In this document: positions 1 to 4,852 of the stretch, one piece after another
Layout of the letters: each line of letters starts with the position of its first letter
Position numbering within the stretch: position 1 is the first letter of the stretch
Source of the DNA: Chloroflexota bacterium
Lineage (GTDB): Bacteria; Chloroflexota; Limnocylindria; Limnocylindrales; CSP1-4
Reading direction: 5' to 3'
Assembly: GCA_021785115.1 (NCBI GenBank)
Contig: JAJYGO010000030.1
Coordinates: forward strand, 1-11,332
Length of the DNA stretch: 11,332 nt
Notes under the pieces: model-generated
Told to the model about the DNA's origin: nothing
The model's input: only the letters and a program-made list of their open reading frames with translations
Database searches by the model: none
Translations under genes and position numbers: made by a program

Positions 1-775
1 CCTCGCCGAGCTCGCGCTGGATCGCCTTGAGCTGCTCGCGCAGGATGTACTCGCGCTGGGTCTTGTCCATCTCGGACTTGACCTCGGACTGGATCTTGCC
101 CTTCAGCTCGAGGATCTCGATCTGGCGCGCGAGGAACGTCGAGACGATCCGGAGGCGCTCCTCGACGTCGATCGTCTCGAGGAGCTCCTGCCGCTGCTCG
201 GTGCTCATGTCCGGACTGTAGGCCACCATGTCGGCCAGCAGCCCGGGCTCGGTGATGTTGCGCGCCGCGAGCGCGGCCTCGGGCGGCACGGGCGCGCCCG
301 ACTGGACGTACTGCTCGAGCTGCGACTGGACGTTCCGCATGAGCGCCTGCACCTCGAGGCCCGAGGCCCTGGCGTCCTCGAGCATCTCGATGTCGGCGAT
401 CACGTACGGGTCCGTCTGCTCGAACCCCACGACGCGGATTCGCTGCTGTCCCTGGACGATCGCGCGGACCGTCCCGTCCTGCAGCTGCACGACCTGGGCC
501 ACCTTCGCGAGGGTGCCGACGGGGTACAGCTCGGCGGGATCGGTGATGTCCTCGCGCTCGGCCTCGCGCTGCGTGACCAGCGCGATGGGCGAGGAGTCGG
601 CGACGGCAGCGTTGAGGGCCTTCACCGAGCGATCGCGCCCGACCTGGAGCGGGACGATCATCTCGGGGAAGATCACCGTCTCGCGCAGGGCGAGCAGCGG
701 CAGCTGCCGGCGGGATGCGCCGGGCTCTTCGGTTGTCGGCCGCGCCTCGTCCGGGCTCGACGGTCGGTCTGTCAT
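1..775 (-). CDS. lon: Lon ATP-dependent protease, N-terminal part (cut by window edge)
   Basis: The first 258 residues are visible; the AAA+ and Ser-Lys protease domains lie beyond the left edge. After a short polar leader (about 25 residues) the Lon substrate-binding domain starts with LPLLALRETVIFPEMIVPL, the usual beginning of bacterial Lon. The visible end has the family's helical segment with KSEMDKTQREYILREQLKAI just before the ATPase domain. Lon degrades misfolded and some regulatory proteins in the cytoplasm. The ATG at 775 follows the stop of hspR by 7 nt, and its AGGAG (787-791) lies inside the hspR 3' end, so the two are probably translated from one mRNA. In actinobacteria lon is a known HspR-regulon member, which fits its place at the end of this operon. 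Identity is very secure. The length of the full protein cannot be seen. Confidence 0.96.
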   Translation of the reverse strand, partial: MTDRPSSPDEARPTTEEPGASRRQLPLLALRETVIFPEMIVPLQVGRDRSVKALNAAVADSSPIALVTQREAEREDITDPAELYPVGTLAKVAQVVQLQDGTVRAIVQGQQRIRVVGFEQTDPYVIADIEMLEDARASGLEVQALMRNVQSQLEQYVQSGAPVPPEAALAARNITEPGLLADMVAYSPDMSTEQRQELLETIDVEERLRIVSTFLARQIEILELKGKIQSEVKSEMDKTQREYILREQLKAIQRELGE

Positions 776-782
776 GACGGTT

Positions 783-1145
783 CTATCTCCTGCTGGAGGG
801 TCCGGGTTCGGACACCGGCGACGACGCCTGTGCCTCCGTCTCCTCGTCTTCGGCTGGTTCGGTGTAGAGGGCTTCCAGGATCGGCGTCCCCAGCTTCTCT
901 TCGAGCTCGAAGAGGATCCGGATGCCGGCGAGGTTGACCCCGAGGTTCTGGGTGAGGTGCCGGATCCAGAGGACCCGGCGAAGGTCGCGTTCGGAATAGA
1001 GGCGGATGTTGGTCGGGGTGCGGGCGGGGCAGAGAAGCCCCTCGTCCTCGTAGATCCGCAGGGTTCGCGGATGGACTCGGACGATGCTGGCCGCGACGCT
1101 GATCACGTAGACCGGCTGACTCGGATCCCGCACCCGGTCCCGCAC
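783..1145 (-). CDS. hspR: HspR-type MerR-family heat-shock repressor
   Basis: A 120-aa MerR-type DNA-binding protein. The winged-helix part (residues about 12-75) carries YVISVAAS, HPRTLRIYEDEGLL, RTPTNIRLYSERDLRRV and LTQNLGVNLAGI. These are hallmarks of HspR, which represses heat-shock genes and in studied actinobacteria works with DnaK as co-repressor. A short helix (FELEEKLG) and an acidic, Ser/Pro-rich tail of about 25 residues follow, with no metal-binding cysteine cluster. I chose GTG at 1145 because it lies 16 nt after the hsp20 stop with GAGG (1156-1159) upstream. A longer reading from 1220 would overlap hsp20 and add an Arg/Pro-rich stretch of 25 residues that looks like out-of-frame hsp20 tail. 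GTG at 1133 is also possible. It sits between hsp20 and lon, and probably binds the inverted repeat at 1778-1798. Confidence 0.92.
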   Translation of the reverse strand: MRDRVRDPSQPVYVISVAASIVRVHPRTLRIYEDEGLLCPARTPTNIRLYSERDLRRVLWIRHLTQNLGVNLAGIRILFELEEKLGTPILEALYTEPAEDEETEAQASSPVSEPGPSSRR

Positions 1146-1161
1146 GTCCCGTCCGCCTCGC

Positions 1162-1668
1162 TCAGCGGCCGTTGGACGAGGCCGCGCCGGCGCCCGCGCC
1201 CGCGTCCTGCTTCTGCGCATCCGTCGTCGGCGAGATCCGGATCTGGCGCGGCCTGGCCTCCTCGCGCTTCGGCAGCGTGAGCGTCAGCACTCCGTGCTCG
1301 TAGTCAGCCTGCGCCTTGTCGGCACTCACGTCGGCCGGCAGCTGGATGGTCCGGCTGAAGCGTCCCCGCCGCAGCTCCTGGTACAGGTAGCCGTGCTCGT
1401 CCTCGCGGCGCTCGTCCCGGAACTCGCCCGAGATCGTGAGCGTGTCGCTCTCGACGGTCACGTCGACGTCCTCCGGCTTCACGCCGGGGAGCGCGGCCTT
1501 CACGACCAGCGCGTCATCCGTCCGGTAGATGTCGAGCGGCAGCGTGCCCTCGGTCTCGGCCCAGCGCCCGGTGCCCGGGCGCACGTAGGAATCCTCGAGC
1601 AGCCGGTCCATCGCCTGGCGAAGGGAGACGAGCTCGCCGAACGGGCTCGTCCTGCGGATCATGGTCAT
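1162..1668 (-). CDS. hsp20: Hsp20/alpha-crystallin small heat-shock protein
   Basis: A 168-aa small heat-shock protein, an ATP-independent holdase that keeps unfolding proteins soluble. The N-terminal segment (1-41) includes SLRQAMDRLLEDSYV. The alpha-crystallin domain spans about 42-145, with LDIYRTDDALVVKAALPGVKPEDVDV, the late-strand GVLTLTLPK at 126-134, and a C-terminal I-x-I anchor (IRI, 143-145) used for oligomer assembly. The last 20 residues are a flexible Ala/Gly-rich tail. ATG at 1668 has GGAGG 8-9 nt upstream; a second in-frame ATG lies at 1662. It is the first gene of a probable hsp20-hspR-lon operon, driven by the promoter and HAIR-like operator near 1769-1798, so heat-inducible derepression is expected. 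Confidence 0.95.
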   Translation of the reverse strand: MTMIRRTSPFGELVSLRQAMDRLLEDSYVRPGTGRWAETEGTLPLDIYRTDDALVVKAALPGVKPEDVDVTVESDTLTISGEFRDERREDEHGYLYQELRRGRFSRTIQLPADVSADKAQADYEHGVLTLTLPKREEARPRQIRISPTTDAQKQDAGAGAGAASSNGR

Positions 1669-1768
1669 GGTCTGAACCTCCCGTGGCTTCCTGCCACTTC
1701 ATCTCGTCGATGCGGCCCCGGCGCCAGGCCGGAGGGGCGGTCGTCCGCTCACCCGCGCATCGGCGACG

Positions 1769-1797
1769 ATGATCCGCCATGACAATAATGTTGTCAA
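1769..1797 (-). promoter_or_regulatory. Predicted housekeeping-type promoter of hsp20-hspR-lon
   Basis: Read on the minus strand, a perfect -35 box TTGACA (1797-1792) is followed by 17 bp and a GATCAT -10 box (1774-1769, 4 of 6 matches to TATAAT). Transcription would start near 1762, giving an untranslated leader of about 95 nt before the hsp20 ATG. The region is locally AT-rich in an otherwise very GC-rich window. Inferred from sequence only. Confidence 0.65.
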
Positions 1798-1798
1798 G
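1778..1798 (-). promoter_or_regulatory. HAIR-like HspR operator overlapping the -35 box
   Basis: Minus strand CTTGACA, 7 bp, TGTCATG: arms match at 6 of 7 positions, and the inner TTGACA/TGTCA part is fully symmetric. The known HAIR consensus for HspR is CTTGAGT-N7-ACTCAAG, so spacing and the outer CTTGA half are right while the inner bases differ. It covers the -35 box and much of the spacer, where a bound repressor would block RNA polymerase. Its position before an operon that encodes HspR supports the call. Confidence 0.65.
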
Positions 1799-1845
1799 AG
1801 TGTTGCGCGTTCTTCATCCCTCGATGTTGCCAGTGGTTCCCGCAT

Positions 1846-2249
1846 GACTCCTCCCTCTTGTTGATCGGCACCGACGCCACGTTCAGAACGCCGCCGCCCG
1901 TCGAGGCCTCGTCGCGCGCGACGACGGTGGCAGGGACGCCGAACGCGAGCGCCCCAAGGTTCACGTCGTGCCCGCGTCAGCCGTGGTGGCCGTCATCAGC
2001 GCCTCGCTGCACGGACCAGACCACCGTGATGCTCGTGACGCTCGGTCCCCCGGACTCGCCGGGGACGGTGCAGGAGGCGAGCGTCGTGGTGACGCGGCCG
2101 ACAATCCCGCGGAGTAGCCGCTCGTCCGCGGGGACGTCGCCGCCGGTGGCGTAGGCTACGAGCTCGCCGGTTCGGCAACGGCCGGCGGTGCCGCCGGTTC
2201 GGCGCTCGCACCGGCGAACCGGGCACGAACCGCAGCAGGGGGAACCGGG
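1846..2249. other. Intergenic stretch without a convincing gene
   Basis: About 400 nt between the heat-shock promoter and the small plus-strand gene. Open frames exist on both strands but none has a recognisable protein or a good start. One minus-strand stretch ending at a stop at 1977-1979, ahead of about 60 codons with GC-ending third positions (containing TLASCTVPGESGGPSVTSITVVWSV), looks mildly coding-like, yet it lacks a nearby start codon and may be a gene remnant. The right end holds the repeat/hairpin cluster at 2165-2222. Confidence 0.5.
2165..2222. repeat. Short direct repeat and hairpin upstream of the 76-aa gene
   Basis: CGCCGGTTCGGC occurs twice, at 2165-2176 and 2192-2203 (27 bp start to start). 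The inverted core CGAACCGG follows at 2215-2222. The second copy and the inverted core can form an 8-bp perfect stem (2194-2201 with 2215-2222) and a 13-nt loop, ending 27 nt before the GTG start at 2250. It could be an operator, an mRNA structure or a chance product of GC-rich sequence; there is no T tract to suggest a terminator. Confidence 0.4.
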
Positions 2250-2480
2250 GTGGAGACGCAAGCGCCAGGGTTCGCGGCCGACGTGCGTCCGCTCTTCCGC
2301 GAGCGGGATCGTTCGTCGATGTCGTTCCGCTTCGACCTCTGGGACTACTCCGACGTGAAGGCGAACGCCGACGACATCCTGGCCGCCACGGAGGCCGGCG
2401 ACATGCCCTGCGACGGAGCGTGGCCGGCGGAGCGCGTCGCGCTGTTTCGGAGCTGGATCGAGGGCGGCTTCCAGCCGTAG
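2250..2480 (+). CDS. Small conserved protein with DxRPLFRxRD and MPCDGAWP motifs, function unknown
   Basis: A 76-aa soluble protein and the only plus-strand gene supported here. GTG at 2250 has an AGGGGG ribosome-binding sequence about 7 nt upstream. The sequence has the pattern FAADVRPLFRERD (8-20), FDLWDYSDVKANADDILA (28-45), MPCDGAWP (52-59) and a final RVALFRSWIEGGFQP. I recognise this pattern from small uncharacterised proteins of soil actinobacteria and other bacteria, sometimes as a domain in larger proteins, but I know no established function. There is no signal peptide or membrane segment. The single cysteine in MPCDG is the most eye-catching residue. It faces nagA tail to tail with 140 nt between them and has no obvious partner gene. 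The reading frame is clearly real by its protein pattern. Confidence 0.8.
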   Translation: METQAPGFAADVRPLFRERDRSSMSFRFDLWDYSDVKANADDILAATEAGDMPCDGAWPAERVALFRSWIEGGFQP

Positions 2481-2620
2481 GCGCGAGCGGCTTCGGGCCG
2501 CGGAGTGGCAGCCCATGGTCCGGTCGGACGCCGGGCCGAATCGTCGTGCCCGGCGCCGTTCAGGCGAGCGCCGCGTGCCAGGTTTCGGCCGGCGTCACGC
2601 CGACACTCATCCCGACGCGC

Positions 2621-3760
2621 TCAGGCCGGCGCCGGGCCCTCGTGCCAGATGCCGGCCTGCATGACCCGCCGGACCTCGAAGCCCTCGTCGAGCTCGACGA
2701 GGTCCGCTCGAAGCCCGGCTTCGATCCGCCCTCGGTCGGACACGCCGAGCAGGGCGAGCGGGTTGGCGGACGCCGCCGCGGAGACCCGGGGAAGCGGCGC
2801 GCCGAAGCGCGCGAGGTTGCGGACGGCCGAGTCGAGCGCGATGACCGAGCCGGCAAGCGCCCCGTTCGAGACGAGCCTGCACTCGTCTCCGCGGACCTCG
2901 ACGTCCAGGCCTCCGAGAGTCCCCCGCCCATCGCCGGTCCCGGCGAGGCTGATCGCGTCGCTGACGAGCACGAGGCGGGCCGCGGGCTTCGCCCGCAGGA
3001 TCAACGCCCAGAGCAGCCGGTCGACGTGGTGACCGTCGAAGACGACCTCCGTGTAGACGTCGTCGCGAGCCAGGGCGACCGCCGCGAGCCCCGGTGCGTG
3101 CTGATGGACGCCGGACATCGCGTTGAACAGGTGCGTCGTGGCGCGTGCCCCGGCGTCGTAGCCGGCCATCGCCTCGTCCGCGGTCGCGACCGAGTGCCCG
3201 AGCGACGTCCAGGTTCCGCGCTCGGCGAGCGCGCCGATCAGGTCGAGGGCGCCGGGCGTCTCCGGCGCGATCGTCGTCAGGCGGAACATGTTCGGCGTCG
3301 CGAGGAGCGGTTCGATCTCGCGGAACGGCACGTCGGCGGGCGCGCGGACGAACCCCGGGTTCTGCGCGCCGACGCGCTGCGGCGAGATGAAGGGGCCCTC
3401 GAGGTTGAAGCCGAGCGGCTGTGAGCCGTCCTCCGGCGCGACCTGGATCCAGCGGCGCACGCGGTCGCCGAACTCGAGCAGCGTGTCGATCGGTGCGGTG
3501 ACGGCCGTCGGCACGAACGAGGTCACGCCGCGCGGCAGGAGTGCGCGCGCCATGCCGTCGAGCGAGCCGTTCGGCCCCATCGCGTCGTGCCCGCCCCATC
3601 CGTGGACGTGCACGTCGACGAACCCGGGCATGATCCAGGGTCCGGACGACTCGGCATCGTCGAGCTCGACCCGTGCGATCCTGCCGGCCTCGGCGACGAC
3701 CCGTCCCGGCGCCACGCGGTCCTCCAGCACGAGCCTCCCGCGCGCGATCATCTCGGACAC
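2621..3760 (-). CDS. nagA: N-acetylglucosamine-6-phosphate deacetylase
   Basis: A 379-aa amidohydrolase-superfamily enzyme that removes acetate from GlcNAc-6-phosphate to give glucosamine-6-phosphate in amino-sugar use and cell-wall recycling. Visible motifs, counted from GTG 3760: the metal site DVHVHGWGG (H51, H53), NLEGPFIS (E121), LGHS (H189), THLFNAM (H210), the catalytic Asp in LVSDAI (D268), and NGALAGS near 299-305. Length is typical. The HxH pair, which E. coli NagA lacks, suggests the two-metal form. I chose GTG 3760 because GGAGG (3770-3766) sits 5 nt upstream; GTG 3766 directly abuts the ribosome-binding site and ATG 3751 is 14 nt away. It is the last gene of the minus-strand set, 42 nt after the ROK kinase, which would supply its phosphorylated substrate if that kinase acts on GlcNAc. 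Confidence 0.93.
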   Translation of the reverse strand: MSEMIARGRLVLEDRVAPGRVVAEAGRIARVELDDAESSGPWIMPGFVDVHVHGWGGHDAMGPNGSLDGMARALLPRGVTSFVPTAVTAPIDTLLEFGDRVRRWIQVAPEDGSQPLGFNLEGPFISPQRVGAQNPGFVRAPADVPFREIEPLLATPNMFRLTTIAPETPGALDLIGALAERGTWTSLGHSVATADEAMAGYDAGARATTHLFNAMSGVHQHAPGLAAVALARDDVYTEVVFDGHHVDRLLWALILRAKPAARLVLVSDAISLAGTGDGRGTLGGLDVEVRGDECRLVSNGALAGSVIALDSAVRNLARFGAPLPRVSAAASANPLALLGVSDRGRIEAGLRADLVELDEGFEVRRVMQAGIWHEGPAPA

Positions 3761-3765
3761 CCGCA

Positions 3766-3771
3766 CCTCCC
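3766..3771 (-). promoter_or_regulatory. Ribosome-binding site that decides the nagA start
   Basis: GGGAGG on the minus strand sits 5 nt before GTG 3760. The alternative GTG at 3766-3764 begins immediately at this element and would leave no spacing, so 3760 is preferred. Confidence 0.55.
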
Positions 3772-3802
3772 TGCCTCCCGTTGCGGCCCGCCTCGCTGTC
3801 GA

Positions 3803-4852
3803 TCAGCCCGTGACGGCGACAGCTGCTGGTGACGGCTCCGCCTCCGCTGAGCCTCCCTCTGTTCCCGCCGTCTCCGACGATCCCGCGTCCGACCGGCCGG
3901 ACGCCGCCGCCGACGGCCCCGCCGTCTCCGGGGACCCGGCCCCGCCCGTCGCGGCCGATGCCTCCGCGCCGAACACCGCGGCCCCGATCGCCCCTGCGAG
4001 CGTCCCGAGCTCCGCCTGGACGAGCCGAACCGACTCGGGCGAGGTCATGTGGACCCGCGACCGGAGCTCGTCGCGGACCGGCCCGAGCAGCAGCTCGCCG
4101 GCGTTCGCGACGCCCCCGCCGAACACGACGACGTCGGGCGTGAGCAGCGTGACGAGTCCCGCCACGGCGATTCCGAGGTACCGCCCGGCCTCCGCGAGCC
4201 CCGCCATGGCGCGCCCGTCTCCGGCGCGCGCGGCCTCGACCGCCTCCTCGGCCGTCTCCGTGCCACAGGCGGCCGCGATCGCCTGCGCCTGCGCGTACGT
4301 CTCGACGCACCCGCGACTGCCGCACCCGCACCGCGGACCATCGGGGTCGATCGTCAGGTGCCCGACCTCGCCGGCCGCGCCGTCGAGCCCCAGGTGGAGC
4401 CGCCCGGCGACGGCGATCCCGCCGCCGACGCCGGTGCCGAGCGTGATCCCGACCATCGTCGCCGCGCCGCGGCCCGCTCCGAGCCGCAGCTCCGCGAGCG
4501 TGAACGCGCGCGCGTCGTTGACGAGATGCGCGGGCACCCCGACGGCCTCCGAGACGGCGGCGACGACGGGCACGCCGCTCCAGTCGACGTGGATGTTCGG
4601 GGTGAACCGGACGGTGCCCCGGATCGCGTCGTAGCGGCCGGGGACCGCGATTCCGATCGAGGCGACCGGTCCGTACCTCGCGCTCGCCTCGCGTGCGCAG
4701 CCGATCAGCTCCGCGACGATCGCCGATGCGCCGCCGTCGGCCGGCGTCGGCGCCGACCCCGAGTCGATGCACCGCCACTCGCCGCCCTCGTGCCCGACGA
4801 TCGCCCACTTCAGGAACGTGCCCCCGAGGTCGAGCCCGAGGTGAACCGTCAC
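3803..4852 (-). CDS. ROK-family sugar kinase (glucokinase or GlcNAc kinase type)
   Basis: A 349-aa ROK kinase that phosphorylates a hexose or N-acetylhexosamine with ATP. It shows the N-terminal phosphate loop LDLGGTFLK (7-15), the catalytic Asp in LVNDARAF (D113), GITLGTGVGGG (135-145), the E-x-G-H motif (E162-H165), and the zinc site CGCGSRGCVE (C175, C177, C182 with H165). FGGGVAN (244-250) follows. There is no DNA-binding domain at the N-terminus, so it is an enzyme and not a NagC-like repressor. The normal kinase fold ends near residue 297. A Gly/Ala/Ser/Glu-rich tail of about 50 residues follows, unusual for the family. GTG 4852 overlaps the stop of the Mo subunit by 4 bp (GTGA), so translation is coupled. 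The neighbouring nagA makes GlcNAc a reasonable substrate (inference); glucose is the main alternative. Confidence 0.9.
   Translation of the reverse strand: MTVHLGLDLGGTFLKWAIVGHEGGEWRCIDSGSAPTPADGGASAIVAELIGCAREASARYGPVASIGIAVPGRYDAIRGTVRFTPNIHVDWSGVPVVAAVSEAVGVPAHLVNDARAFTLAELRLGAGRGAATMVGITLGTGVGGGIAVAGRLHLGLDGAAGEVGHLTIDPDGPRCGCGSRGCVETYAQAQAIAAACGTETAEEAVEAARAGDGRAMAGLAEAGRYLGIAVAGLVTLLTPDVVVFGGGVANAGELLLGPVRDELRSRVHMTSPESVRLVQAELGTLAGAIGAAVFGAEASAATGGAGSPETAGPSAAASGRSDAGSSETAGTEGGSAEAEPSPAAVAVTG

Larger units (their letters stand above)
1699..1845 (-). other. Possible 48-codon leader ORF before hsp20 (doubtful)
   Basis: An ATG at 1845-1843 is preceded by a strong AGGGAGGAG ribosome-binding sequence and opens a 48-codon frame (starting MREPLATSRDEERATLL) that ends 30 nt before the hsp20 ATG. 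It runs straight through the predicted promoter and HAIR operator. It can only be translated from a transcript that starts further upstream, near 1860 or beyond, for which I see no promoter. It resembles no family I know. It is recorded because of the good ribosome-binding site, not because I believe it is a gene. Confidence 0.15.

Noticed and set aside
228..1280. Long plus-strand open frame of 350 codons
   Set aside because: It is antisense to lon, hspR and the end of hsp20, which have unmistakable protein families; the frame has no family pattern and is a by-product of GC-rich codon use.
1858..2154. Plus-strand frame of 98 codons in the intergenic region
   Set aside because: No ribosome-binding site, no family resemblance, and a Ser/Pro/Thr-rich sequence typical of non-coding GC-rich DNA.
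2590..2602. Palindrome CGGCGTCACGCCG between the small gene and nagA as a terminator
   Set aside because: The loop is too short for a full stem and no T tract follows on either strand.
2571..2610. Short minus-strand peptide after nagA (MSVGVTPAETWHAALA)
   Set aside because: Only 16 codons, no ribosome-binding site and no family; not supportable as a gene.
2607..4808. Minus-strand frame of 733 codons
   Set aside because: It overlaps nagA and the ROK kinase in a shifted frame, is Arg-rich throughout, and has no motifs.
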